Counted from the stretch's first letter, positions 52,622-62,576 are shown. The stretch is 62,674 nucleotides of DNA from an uncultured Bacteroidota bacterium (GCA_903824725.1 CAIJXU010000067.1:1-62674), one strand, 5' to 3'. The notes: generated by a model from the letters alone, not told the origin. Translations and numbers: made by a program.

Positions 52622-53785
52622 ATGACTTTACAATTGGGAATTGATAAAATTTTAGCACAACCACCTTCTTGGAAAAATAAACGCATTGGCTTATTAACTA
52701 ATGATGCCGCTAAAACATCCAATGGAACGTCTACCCGACAAGCTTTAATGAATGAAGGTTTTCATTTAGTACAATTATTTTCGCCCGAACATGGAATAGA
52801 TGCACTAGGTGCAGATGGTGCAAAAATGAATGATAAAAAAGATGAATTAACAGGATTGAATATCATTAGTTTATACGGAGAAAAAATGATGCCCACCGAG
52901 AAGGATATGGAAGGTATTGAAATTTTAGTTTTTGATATTCCTGATGCTGGCACCAGATTTTATACTTATTTGTGGACAATGACTTATTTAATGCAGGCTG
53001 CTGCTCATTACAAAATTAAAATGGTCCTATTAGATAGACCTAATCCACTTAGTGGGGATTTTGAATTAGCTGAAGGCCCTATGTTAGATGTTTCTGTTGC
53101 AAGTTTTATTGGCCGATTTAACATTCCTGTAAAACATCAATGTACATTGGGCGAATTGGCTCGTTATTTTAATGAGACAGAATCAATCAATACTGATCTT
53201 GAAATTATTACTTGCGAAAATTTAAAACGAAACCAATTTGTTTTTAACGAAGGGCTTAGTTGGGTAAATCCTTCGCCTGCATTACAAAACAAAGAAGCAT
53301 GTTTTCTATATCCAGGACTATGCTTTTTTGAAGCGACCAATGTATCAGTAGGTCGAGGCTCCAAGTATTCCTTTGAATGGATTGGCGCCACTTGGTTCAA
53401 CTTGCCTGCTATTACAATGGTTTGGCAAAATTTATTGCGTGAAGAAATTAAAATTGAAACCCTAGTAATTAATAATTTAACTGATAAAAATGAAACAAAG
53501 GGAATTAGAATAAAAATTATTGACCCTTCTCAATATAAATCGGTGATGAATGGATTGCTATTATTGAAATTAATAAAAGATTTACACCCTCAGGATTTTA
53601 GTTGGCAACCTTATCCAACACAAGCCAACCCTTCTGGACAAAATCATTTATCCTTATTATTGGGAATTCCTAACGCTGAACAATTATTTGATGCACCATT
53701 ACAAATATGGTTACAACAAATCACAAAGTCATTAAGAGTTTCCCATTGGGAAAACGAGATGCACCCCTATTTACTTTACCAATAA
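52622..53785 (+). CDS. DUF1343 / NamZ-like exo-beta-N-acetylmuramidase
   Basis: A 387-residue protein of the DUF1343 family: KRIGLLTNDAA, LVQLFSPEHGIDALGADGAKMND, LVFDIPDAGTRFYTYLWTM, LDRPNPLSG, and LYPGLCFFEATNVSVGRGSKYSFEWIGA. Characterised members (NamZ, GH171) release N-acetylmuramic acid from the non-reducing end of peptidoglycan fragments. Most are exported, but this one begins straight with the domain and has no signal peptide, so it may act in the cytoplasm on imported muropeptide glycans. Confidence 0.85.
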   Translation: MTLQLGIDKILAQPPSWKNKRIGLLTNDAAKTSNGTSTRQALMNEGFHLVQLFSPEHGIDALGADGAKMNDKKDELTGLNIISLYGEKMMPTEKDMEGIEILVFDIPDAGTRFYTYLWTMTYLMQAAAHYKIKMVLLDRPNPLSGDFELAEGPMLDVSVASFIGRFNIPVKHQCTLGELARYFNETESINTDLEIITCENLKRNQFVFNEGLSWVNPSPALQNKEACFLYPGLCFFEATNVSVGRGSKYSFEWIGATWFNLPAITMVWQNLLREEIKIETLVINNLTDKNETKGIRIKIIDPSQYKSVMNGLLLLKLIKDLHPQDFSWQPYPTQANPSGQNHLSLLLGIPNAEQLFDAPLQIWLQQITKSLRVSHWENEMHPYLLYQ

Positions 53786-53854
53786 ACAGCATGAATAACT
53801 TAGACTAAAAATTCATCTCGAATTCCTTAATTTTATATAAATAATCCTAGATAC

Positions 53855-55867
53855 ATGAGCACACCAATTAAAATACCAAAAAAGATAGGCTGGACCTTAA
53901 CATTAGGTATTTGTTTTTTAATACTAATGAGCTTATTACGCATTATCATTGGTATTGTTTTTAAATCGCCTTCTTTTGAATTAGGCAACTATACTCCAAC
54001 TTATTTACTAGGATTTAGATATGATTTAAGATATGTTGGCATCATCATGATGTTGTGTTTTATTATAGGCCTATTTCCTAAGTTAAATCCATTTTTAACT
54101 AGTATAGGTAAAAAAATTGCAATTGGGATATGGCTATTTTTTAGTCTTTCATTGTTTTTATTTTACGCCACCGATTTTATACACTACGCCTATTTACATC
54201 AACGATTAAATGCAAGCATATTAAGTTATTTAGAGAATCTAACCATATCTATGCAAATGATGTGGCAATCCTACCCGATTATTTGGATTTTCATCGGATT
54301 CATTGCAACTGTATTTGGTTTTTATAAATTTATACTGTTCACATTTAAAAGATTTGAAAAGAATAATATGCCTAATAAAGGAGGCGTAATCATTTCTATT
54401 ATATTTTTTCTATTTTTCTCCTATTGTATTGTCGGTAATGTAGTGTATTCCGGTGGGCAATACCCATTAAGATGGAGCAATGCTTACTCATTAGGGAGTG
54501 ATTATAAAGCAAATTTAGCATTGAACCCATATCAGTCTTTTTTTAGCACTATGGACTTTCGAAATTCCAAAGTGGATACGGAACTATTAAAAAATAATTA
54601 CCAAGTTATTAGCGATTATTTACAAATACCTATTGACCAACAAAACGCAAATACACTTTCATTTAATCGAACTTATACCCCTATCGAGAACGATACCATA
54701 AGTAAAAAAATAAAAAATGTAGTACTAGTTATTTGCGAATCCTTTAGTATGTATAAAAGCTCAATGGTTGGGAATCCATTAAATACAACCCCTTATTTTA
54801 ATGAGATGTGCAAGCAAGGGGTGTTTTTTAATCGCGCATTTTCTCCCGCCTATGGAACTGCAAGAGGTGTCTGGGCTGTATTAACTGGGATACCTGATGT
54901 GCAAAATGGTAGAACATCTAGTCGCAATCCTTTAGCGGTCGATCAACATACTATCATGAGTGATTTTAAAAATCATGAAAAATATTATTTTTTAGGCGGG
55001 AGTACAAGTTGGGCTAATATTAGAGGTGTACTCACTAACAACATTTCTGATTTAAATATATATGAGCAAGGAACCTACAAATCCAAAGAAGTAGATGTTT
55101 GGGGCATCAGCGATCATGATTTATTTAAAGAAGCGAATCAAACTTTAAAAACACGAAAACTTCCTTTTTTTGCCATCATTCAAACGGCAGACAATCATCG
55201 CCCGTATACCATTCCGGCGGTCGATTTCCCACTTTTTCAAAAACGCATTATATCTAAAGACTCTTTACAAAAGTTTGGTTTTGAAAATAATGATGAATTC
55301 AATGCATTCAGATACACCGATTTTTGTATTGCTCAATTTATAGAAGCCGCAAAAAAAGAATCCTATTTTAAAAATACGCTTTTTGTTTTTGTAGGTGATC
55401 ATGGAATAGTTGGTGATGCCGGAAATATGCTTCCAAGGGTATTTAGTGAAAATGGGTTAACTCATATGCACGTACCAATGTTATTTTATGCACCCTCTAT
55501 ATTAAAACCAAAAAATGTTTCAACCCCGGTTTCTCAAATAGATGTACTACCTAGCATTGCTTCTTTAACCAATATAGCATATACCAATACTACGCTAGGT
55601 CGAAATGTTTTTTCATTGATTAATAAATCGGAAACAAATCAAATATTTTTGATTGACGAATTTGCTCAATCCATTGGCTTATTCAACAATACAAGTTATC
55701 TATCTTACCCTATAAAAAATCCTACGAATTACAAATTTATAAACAACGATAATAACAAAAGTATTAAAAACGACTCTATTTCAAATTCAATGAAAAAATT
55801 AACAGGGATTATTTACGAAACATCTAAATATATGTTAACCCACAATAAAAAAGAGTTCGTCAAATAG
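53855..55867 (+). CDS. LtaS-like sulfatase-fold membrane enzyme (phosphoglycerol/phosphoethanolamine transferase type)
   Basis: A 670-residue protein with five N-terminal membrane helices (about 13-36, 58-74, 87-111, 141-165, 177-198) and a large extracytoplasmic sulfatase-fold domain, the layout of lipoteichoic acid synthase. Metal and catalytic residues are visible: E295 in VICESFS, the nucleophile T335 in AYGTARGVW, H448 in ADNHRPY, D515-H516 in VGDHGIVG. Such enzymes take a phospho-headgroup from a phospholipid and leave diacylglycerol. A Gram-negative cell makes no lipoteichoic acid, so the acceptor may be a periplasmic glucan, lipid or glycan. A diacylglycerol kinase gene follows after 15 bases. 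Confidence 0.87.
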   Translation: MSTPIKIPKKIGWTLTLGICFLILMSLLRIIIGIVFKSPSFELGNYTPTYLLGFRYDLRYVGIIMMLCFIIGLFPKLNPFLTSIGKKIAIGIWLFFSLSLFLFYATDFIHYAYLHQRLNASILSYLENLTISMQMMWQSYPIIWIFIGFIATVFGFYKFILFTFKRFEKNNMPNKGGVIISIIFFLFFSYCIVGNVVYSGGQYPLRWSNAYSLGSDYKANLALNPYQSFFSTMDFRNSKVDTELLKNNYQVISDYLQIPIDQQNANTLSFNRTYTPIENDTISKKIKNVVLVICESFSMYKSSMVGNPLNTTPYFNEMCKQGVFFNRAFSPAYGTARGVWAVLTGIPDVQNGRTSSRNPLAVDQHTIMSDFKNHEKYYFLGGSTSWANIRGVLTNNISDLNIYEQGTYKSKEVDVWGISDHDLFKEANQTLKTRKLPFFAIIQTADNHRPYTIPAVDFPLFQKRIISKDSLQKFGFENNDEFNAFRYTDFCIAQFIEAAKKESYFKNTLFVFVGDHGIVGDAGNMLPRVFSENGLTHMHVPMLFYAPSILKPKNVSTPVSQIDVLPSIASLTNIAYTNTTLGRNVFSLINKSETNQIFLIDEFAQSIGLFNNTSYLSYPIKNPTNYKFINNDNNKSIKNDSISNSMKKLTGIIYETSKYMLTHNKKEFVK

Positions 55868-55882
55868 TGTTTTTAATGTAAA

Positions 55883-56737
55883 ATGGAAATCACCAATGTA
55901 GCCATATTAGCAAATCCAAAAGCCGGTAAAGGAAAATCAAAACAACACGCACTTTGGTTACAACAACACCTATTAATAAAAAAGATACAAAGTTCCATTT
56001 ATATACTTGAATGGCCTCATCAACAACTACTTGAATCCTTTTCGGATGTATGGATCATTGGCGGAGATGGCACGATCAATTTTTTTATCAACCAATATCC
56101 AAATTGCAAAATACCTATTGCATTATTTAGCGGAGGGACTGGAAATGACTTTGCATGGAAATTATACGGCAAGATGAAGCTAGAAACCCAATTTGATTTA
56201 TTATTTACAGCTACACCAAAATATATTGATGCTGGCAAAGTAAATGATACTTTATACATCAATTGCTTAGGTATTGGATTTGATGGTGAAATTTTACAAT
56301 CCATGAAATCAATACGATTTATTGGAGGACATTACGGCTATTTATTAGCAGTTATATACAAAATATTCCGATTTAAAGAACAAACCATTAAAATACAATC
56401 AGGAGATGAAATATGGAACGAAAAATTCCTACTAGTATTTATCGTGAATTCATCAAGAGCGGGTGGTGGATTTTTTATAGCGCCTCCTGCTGAAATTAAT
56501 GACGGTTTATTGAATATGGTACTGAGCAAAAAAATAGCTATTTTAAAAAGATTATTTTATTTGCCTATCATTAAAATAGGAAAGCATCTTAACCTTCCTT
56601 TTGTCATTCACCGACTTGGTTCTAAATTTACCATTACCTGCGAAAAAGAATTACCAATACAAGTAGATGGGGAATTACTATTTTCTAGTCATATGGAAGT
56701 GCAAGTTTTACCTAATCAATTTTTGTTTCGGTATTAA
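55883..56737 (+). CDS. Diacylglycerol kinase-family lipid kinase
   Basis: A 284-residue DAGK_cat protein: ILANPKAGKGKS at the N-terminus, the nucleotide motif GGDGTIN at 60-66, and LFSGGTGNDFAW at 81-92. The C-terminal beta domain has YINCLGIGFDGEI, RAGGGFFIAPPAEINDGLLNMV and IQVDGE. It phosphorylates diacylglycerol or a sphingoid/ceramide lipid in the cytosol. Next to an LtaS-like gene it most simply recycles the diacylglycerol left by that enzyme. Its end overlaps the rRNA methyltransferase gene by 26 bases on the other strand. Confidence 0.9.
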   Translation: MEITNVAILANPKAGKGKSKQHALWLQQHLLIKKIQSSIYILEWPHQQLLESFSDVWIIGGDGTINFFINQYPNCKIPIALFSGGTGNDFAWKLYGKMKLETQFDLLFTATPKYIDAGKVNDTLYINCLGIGFDGEILQSMKSIRFIGGHYGYLLAVIYKIFRFKEQTIKIQSGDEIWNEKFLLVFIVNSSRAGGGFFIAPPAEINDGLLNMVLSKKIAILKRLFYLPIIKIGKHLNLPFVIHRLGSKFTITCEKELPIQVDGELLFSSHMEVQVLPNQFLFRY

Positions 56738-57920
56738 GGGTTGGATTTAATTTATCTACCCTTTTTGTACCTGCATATAATTCATACTCTAATAGTCTAC
56801 AATCGATAGTCGCATTATAAAATTCGATACGACGACTAGGTTTTAATCTTATTTTTTTAGCCAACTCTAAATTCCCCGTAAAAATATAACCTATGTAGCC
56901 TTTACAACTATTTTTTAAGAAATCTCCCATCCTTGCATAAGTAGCTTCCAATTCAGTTTCATATCCTAATCGTTCTCCATACTCTGGATTAAACATAATA
57001 ACTGCAGCTTCTTCTGCATTTGGAATTTGAGTCGTTTCAAAATCGCCATCTTGAAAATGTATTAAATGTTCTACACCTGCAACTGAGGCATTCATTTTAG
57101 CAGTATCGATGGCGCGTTTACTAATATCAGAAGCAATAATTTTAAGGCCCGGAATTTTAATAATTTGTTCCTTTAATTTTGAATTTTCAATTTCATACAT
57201 GGATTTATCATATCCTAGAATATGCATAAAAGCATAATGACTTCTTAATAAGCCAGGCACCCTATTCGTGGCAATCAAAGCCGCTTCGATGGCCAAAGTT
57301 CCCGAACCACACATAGGATTTACAAAAGGTGCAGTTTTATTCCATTTAGTAGATAATATAGTAGCCGCTGCTAAAGCTTCCAACATAGGTGCTGTCCCTG
57401 GTAGTTTACGATATCCGTGTTTGGCAAGTGTTTCACCCGATGTATCTAAGAACACCTCCGCCTCATCGTTTTTCCAAAATAAATAAACCACTGCACCAGA
57501 CAATTCAGAACCAGTGGAAGGGCGTTGTAGGGTAACTTCACGCATACGATCCACAATGGCATCTTTTACGCGAAGGTTTGCAAATAAATTTGTTGAAATG
57601 GAGGGATGAAATACATTGCTGGTCACTGAAAAATAACCATTGGGTGCAATCACCGTTTCCCAATGAATGGTTACCAATTGTCTATGTAATTCATCAGGGT
57701 CATTACAAATGAATGACTTAAGAGAATACATTACTTGACTAGCACATCTTAAATTCAAATTAAGTCGAATACAATCCTGTACTGTTCCTGTTAACTCCAC
57801 CCCTGTTTGAAAAACACGATCTGTGGTAAATCCTAAAGCAACCACTTCTTTATGAAGCGCAAAAGCTAACCATTTATGACAGGTAATGATGATTTTTCGA
57901 GGCGTGGTAAATACTTGCAT
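56712..57920 (-). CDS. THUMP-domain rRNA (guanine-N2)-methyltransferase, RlmL-like
   Basis: A 402-residue protein. The N-terminal ferredoxin-like/THUMP part covers about 1-165; the C-terminal methyltransferase part has PFVNPMCGSGTLAIEAALIA, IIASDISKRAID and FQDGDFE. The catalytic NPPY motif reads N311-P-E313-Y314 (FNPEYGERLG). Length equals the RlmL N-terminal half; the RlmK half is missing, as usual outside gamma-proteobacteria. It likely makes m2G in 23S rRNA. A TAACTTTG box at 57925-57932 is only four bases before the ATG. Confidence 0.88.
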   Translation of the reverse strand: MQVFTTPRKIIITCHKWLAFALHKEVVALGFTTDRVFQTGVELTGTVQDCIRLNLNLRCASQVMYSLKSFICNDPDELHRQLVTIHWETVIAPNGYFSVTSNVFHPSISTNLFANLRVKDAIVDRMREVTLQRPSTGSELSGAVVYLFWKNDEAEVFLDTSGETLAKHGYRKLPGTAPMLEALAAATILSTKWNKTAPFVNPMCGSGTLAIEAALIATNRVPGLLRSHYAFMHILGYDKSMYEIENSKLKEQIIKIPGLKIIASDISKRAIDTAKMNASVAGVEHLIHFQDGDFETTQIPNAEEAAVIMFNPEYGERLGYETELEATYARMGDFLKNSCKGYIGYIFTGNLELAKKIRLKPSRRIEFYNATIDCRLLEYELYAGTKRVDKLNPTLNTETKID

Positions 57921-57924
57921 AAAC

Positions 57925-57932
57925 CAAAGTTA
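57925..57932 (-). promoter_or_regulatory. -7 box for the RlmL-like gene
   Basis: The minus strand reads TAACTTTG, a full match to TAnnTTTG, ending four bases before the ATG at 57920, so the transcript would be leaderless or nearly so. Confidence 0.5.
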
Positions 57933-57998
57933 AACTAAATTAAACTAGTGCCCTATTATCAAGAAGAGATAAAAATAATATACATATTTTAATCGAAA

Positions 57999-60900
57999 TT
58001 ACATTTTAATCATTTTAAACTGATAGCTTAATTTACCATCGTTACTTGTAATACGAATAATATAAGTTCCACCAGCTAATTCAGGTAAATAAACAGGCGA
58101 ACCTGCATTTAAGCCTATTCTATGAGTAACTTTTTGACCACTAGCCAGATCATATACATCCATATTCAACTTTTGATACCCTTTAATAACAAAATCAAAA
58201 TATAACTGATTCCGAAATGGATTAGGTGCTAATTTGATAAATTCTGTAGCACTTAAGTTGAGAACATCTGTAATTAAGAAATAATAGGAATTACTTATGG
58301 TACTAGCACAACCATTTTGAGTAGTTTTAACTGTGTATGCACCAGGTAATGTTGGTTTATATTTTTGTGCAGTATCTGAAATTAAATTTCCGTCCTTATA
58401 CCATGAGTTACCAATGGTTGAACTTGAAACTAAATAATTAGAAGTGTCTCTTATTAAATTAGGAGTTGATGGAATTACAAATACGGTAGTAGTTAATTTA
58501 GATTTAGCACTTTCGCAACCACTACTGCTTTTAACTTGACTTACAAAATAATCAATTTTTCCAGCAAGAGAAGTACTAGGTGTCGGCACTGAAGATAATG
58601 GAGGCGCCCCCGCCGATCCAGAGGTATACCAAGTAGCAGTATGTCCAGCTAAAATATTCGCAGTGACTGGACTTGCATTCATGCCTTGACAATAACTTGA
58701 AGGCGAAACAACTGGCATATCTGGAATAACTTTTTCAATCACATTTAAAACAGTAAAAATATTTTTATTCCCTACTGTATCAGTTAAAGTATTTGCCTTA
58801 ATAGTTAATATCAAAGTATCATTACAAATACGACTGACATACATATTATATACTCTATTTGAAACTTTACTTATAGAGTCAATCTTCCCCACATTAATTA
58901 ATAAACTATCTTTTAATAATATATTGGATAAATACTCATTGGATTCGATAGTATATAAAGCTTTTAAATCATTGAGCGTTGACTTCTTAATACTAATAAC
59001 TGGGTCTTTTGTATCCTTATAAATATTTGATTTCACTGGAGTTGTTTCATTACCTAGTGAATCTTTAATCACAATTTTAAGTTCAATTATTCCATCTTGA
59101 AAAGTAGAAAAATTTATATTTTTTAATTTTAATGTAGAATCACTAAAACTACCAGTAAAAATTACTGAATCACCTAATGCAGTTGACATGGATTTTGTTG
59201 AAAAAGATTTAACAAGGCCTAATCCAGGATTTATTGAATTTGTCTTAACTATAGAACTTTGGGTTAATACTAAATTATAAGTACAATTAAGTTCCGATAC
59301 TTTTATGTCAATAATTAAGGAATCAAGATTGCTTTTCCCAAGATTCGCAATATTTGCTTGGATGATGGAGGATTTGGGAGGCATCACATCCTTAGTATAG
59401 GTTGCTCGCCCTGTTCCAATTAAGGCTTTTGTACTGTCTAGCATAAATACGGTTGCATATAAAATACCATCATTAACCCCTTTTAAATTCAAATTATTTA
59501 ATACAATAGTATCGTTGTTCATTTTACCCTCAAATAAAACCGAACTTCCTCCCATAGAACTATACATTCTTAAACGATAGTTTTGATTTGCACAAGAATT
59601 ACAACCAATTTTAACACCTACAGAATCTACATTTTTACTATTTACTTTTTTACTTAAAATTTCAACATACGGATTCACTTGTAAGACACTGGATTGATCA
59701 ACATCAAAACGAACATATTCCACAAAATTATAGTACTTTTTATTTTGTGCATGATCATTGACACTTATTGCAGAAACCCCCCATAATCCAGGTGGTGAAC
59801 CAGCAGGTAATAAGGTTTTAAAATAATATCTTTTAAAACCATAAATAGATGAATCAGGAAGAATATTATAATAAAGACTCCCTAAATCGTGTTGCATAGC
59901 AATACTATGCTCTAATCCCTGTGGATCTCGCAGAATATAACCTCCATTGGAAAAACCTGAGGCTTTACCTGCAAAATCAGATTCATCCTTAATCCACAAC
60001 CACATTTCAAATAAAGTTTCTCCATTAGGTGCAATAGGATTGGTTGGAGTAGCTTGAATTTTAATATCATTTAAATCTATCACAGGAGGTTTTAAATCAG
60101 GATATTTTGTTTTAATATAAATACTATCTCTTAATGCTCTTTGATTTACATAACTTGGAGGAATATAATAATTAGTATTGGTTGAATCTTTGTCAAATAA
60201 CACTTGACGGACATTTAATGCAATATCTTGCATAGTAATTGCGCTAATAGAATAATATCCTGAAGGAAAATATTCTGGAACTGGAAAATGAAATTGAGCG
60301 GTTTTTAAACTATCCGTTTTATCATTTAAAATACCATTTCCGTTAATCTGAGTTTCAAAACTATACGGTTGTATATTGTATTTATTGGTACTATCAAAAC
60401 TTGGTAAATAAATAGTTGCTAATGCTCTCCCATCAGGATTTATTGTGTTTTTTTCGACCATATCAAATTTTACTCTAATTGCATTAGAAGGTTGAATGGT
60501 ATCTGCACAAGTGCCGCATATTTCTGATGCTAATCTTCCTGAAAAATCAATCAGTTTCACCGAGACACTATCTAATTTTAATGATTTTTGAACATACAAT
60601 GGGGGTGTTATATCTTCTAAAGGATTATTAATAAAACATTTTACACCATAAGTTGTATTATTTTCTAAACGCATGTTTCCATGTATATCTCCTATAGTCA
60701 TTTGTGGTATAATCCAATATCCATTTTTAGCGAATTTCGAAAGTGTCATCTCACCTCTTAAAATAGATTTTTCTGAATTGATGGGAGTCAATGACATACC
60801 CTTGATGGTTCCAAATGAGCTTCTGAATGTACAGGATGCCCAATCTGCACCATCAAATGCTTTGTCCATGATATTGAGCTCAATTTCGAGTGTTACTTTT

Positions 60901-62444
60901 TTATCTTCGTTCGCGCCTCCAGTAACATCTAATTTGGTTCGTTTAATTTTTCCAGGATAATTATAATCAGGAAATAAATTATAAACTTGAAAGGTTAAAT
61001 CAGGACGAATTACAGAAATATACCTTGTTCCTTTCATGATTCTGTCTCTAACAAATTCAAATTTCTTTAAGGATCTACTCCTAAAAGCTTCAGGATTGGT
61101 AATATAAAAGGCAATACTTTCTGCCATATCCTCATTGGGATTTTTTAAATGGGCATAAGCAGAAACAAACTCAGTCGTATTAGAGGTAGACCAACCAGAT
61201 AAAGAAGTCGGGTCTTTAAACCAACCTCCTAATGTAGCCCAATCATCTTGGGTGGTTTTATCAAATGTATGCTCCCATAAAAAATGGGCTTTCTCATGTA
61301 AAACCAATCTTTGCATATAAGTGATATCCTGAGAACTGAATGCCGACTCCATCCATTCTATATTTTGATTGGTAACCCAAGCTATTGCAGGGGCATCTGG
61401 ATAGATTGGATGTTTTTGACCATTCACCCTTCTTACCATGTATTTAAGTTCGCCTTGTCTTTGCATGGCATCAGGAAATTCTTCAAACATGGAAAGAATA
61501 ATAATTTTTTCATCACTTGTAAACTCTTGAAAATTAGTCTCTGTCTCATTCATCAATTGCTTTAATTGTGCAGAGGGCAATAAAAATTCAAACCCATATC
61601 TTGTTTTAGCAATTTCAGCAATCTTATCCTTATTAACTCCTTTATCTGTATAATAATAAACAAGAGCAGCAAATAATCTTTTGGAAAAGAATTTACCTTT
61701 TACCCCATCCACAGTGACTATTTGAGGGCTAGCATACGTAAAGGCTGCTCTTGAGATAGTAACAATATCAACTCCATCTGTATTGGTAAAATCAATGTCT
61801 CTATCTATATAGTTATCTGTGAGTATCCATTTGGAGCGAACTTTAACAGAATCCCTTTCGCCAAAAATTCTGAAATTAAATTTCTTAATAGTTTGATATA
61901 ATCTATACGCATCTTCACTTGTCCATTTGGCACCAGCATCACTAAATAAGAATCCGTACTCATTTAAGGCATTAATGGCATTAAAATCATCAGGCACTTT
62001 TTCTGCATTACCTAATACATTAATTTCCACTTTATCGTTAATATAGCTTTGTTGAGCATGACCTACAAAACTACTGTCATCCTGCCATTCGTAATTATAA
62101 TTTAAAAGAGAAGGCAATGGTGTTAAAGTAATCGCAATATCTAAAGTATTATTATTTAAATCAAGTACTTTTGAAGTTGGAAAAGCATATCCAATGGCAT
62201 CAATACTTATTGTCCATTTGCCATTTTGAAGATTTGGAAAGGAATAGGAAATATCTGCATTATTTGCTACGCCCCCTATTCTACTAAAGAAAAATTGTTC
62301 ACCACTTTTTTGAATTCTAACTGTTGCAGTATCTCCATATTTTAAGCCTTTTACAACACCTACTACTTGAGATTGTGCAATAACTAAGTGACTCAAAAAT
62401 AAGAAAATAAATAAATGTAAAAGTTTGAAACAATTAATTTTCAT
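57999..62444 (-). CDS. Large T9SS-secreted protein with putative zinc-metallopeptidase domain
   Basis: A 1481-residue exported protein. A signal peptide (LLHLFIFLFLSHLVIAQ) is followed by a beta domain (VVGVVKGLKYGDTATVRI), then a region with a zinc motif H383-E-K-A-H387 (VLHEKAHFLWEH) and a downstream EDMAESIAFYITNPEAF at 438-454 that would supply a third ligand, a pattern like lethal-factor-type (ATLF) peptidases. A long string of beta-sandwich repeats with CxxC pairs (CGTCAD, CNSCAN), an Ig-like domain rich in Ser and Pro, and a C-terminal T9SS type A sorting domain (LAPNPFRNQLYF, LAGGTYIIRI) follow. It is probably bound to the cell surface. Peptidase activity is inferred only. Confidence 0.82.
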   Translation of the reverse strand: MKINCFKLLHLFIFLFLSHLVIAQSQVVGVVKGLKYGDTATVRIQKSGEQFFFSRIGGVANNADISYSFPNLQNGKWTISIDAIGYAFPTSKVLDLNNNTLDIAITLTPLPSLLNYNYEWQDDSSFVGHAQQSYINDKVEINVLGNAEKVPDDFNAINALNEYGFLFSDAGAKWTSEDAYRLYQTIKKFNFRIFGERDSVKVRSKWILTDNYIDRDIDFTNTDGVDIVTISRAAFTYASPQIVTVDGVKGKFFSKRLFAALVYYYTDKGVNKDKIAEIAKTRYGFEFLLPSAQLKQLMNETETNFQEFTSDEKIIILSMFEEFPDAMQRQGELKYMVRRVNGQKHPIYPDAPAIAWVTNQNIEWMESAFSSQDITYMQRLVLHEKAHFLWEHTFDKTTQDDWATLGGWFKDPTSLSGWSTSNTTEFVSAYAHLKNPNEDMAESIAFYITNPEAFRSRSLKKFEFVRDRIMKGTRYISVIRPDLTFQVYNLFPDYNYPGKIKRTKLDVTGGANEDKKVTLEIELNIMDKAFDGADWASCTFRSSFGTIKGMSLTPINSEKSILRGEMTLSKFAKNGYWIIPQMTIGDIHGNMRLENNTTYGVKCFINNPLEDITPPLYVQKSLKLDSVSVKLIDFSGRLASEICGTCADTIQPSNAIRVKFDMVEKNTINPDGRALATIYLPSFDSTNKYNIQPYSFETQINGNGILNDKTDSLKTAQFHFPVPEYFPSGYYSISAITMQDIALNVRQVLFDKDSTNTNYYIPPSYVNQRALRDSIYIKTKYPDLKPPVIDLNDIKIQATPTNPIAPNGETLFEMWLWIKDESDFAGKASGFSNGGYILRDPQGLEHSIAMQHDLGSLYYNILPDSSIYGFKRYYFKTLLPAGSPPGLWGVSAISVNDHAQNKKYYNFVEYVRFDVDQSSVLQVNPYVEILSKKVNSKNVDSVGVKIGCNSCANQNYRLRMYSSMGGSSVLFEGKMNNDTIVLNNLNLKGVNDGILYATVFMLDSTKALIGTGRATYTKDVMPPKSSIIQANIANLGKSNLDSLIIDIKVSELNCTYNLVLTQSSIVKTNSINPGLGLVKSFSTKSMSTALGDSVIFTGSFSDSTLKLKNINFSTFQDGIIELKIVIKDSLGNETTPVKSNIYKDTKDPVISIKKSTLNDLKALYTIESNEYLSNILLKDSLLINVGKIDSISKVSNRVYNMYVSRICNDTLILTIKANTLTDTVGNKNIFTVLNVIEKVIPDMPVVSPSSYCQGMNASPVTANILAGHTATWYTSGSAGAPPLSSVPTPSTSLAGKIDYFVSQVKSSSGCESAKSKLTTTVFVIPSTPNLIRDTSNYLVSSSTIGNSWYKDGNLISDTAQKYKPTLPGAYTVKTTQNGCASTISNSYYFLITDVLNLSATEFIKLAPNPFRNQLYFDFVIKGYQKLNMDVYDLASGQKVTHRIGLNAGSPVYLPELAGGTYIIRITSNDGKLSYQFKMIKM

Positions 62445-62536
62445 ATAAATAATTTAAACAAAGAATGAGTAAAATATATTTAGAAATAAAGATACGTTAC
62501 AATTAATAATAATGTTATTCAAGACTGCACAATTGC

Positions 62537-62565
62537 AAAAGGGCTTCAATTGCTTGAAACCCTTT
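62537..62565 (-). terminator. Terminator after tRNA-Val
   Basis: On the minus strand AAAGGG-TTTCAA pairs with TTGAA-GCCCTTT with one mismatch, a stem of about 11 pairs around GCAA, and ends in TTTT. It lies just downstream of the tRNA gene. Confidence 0.7.
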
Positions 62566-62576
62566 CTGTTATTCTG

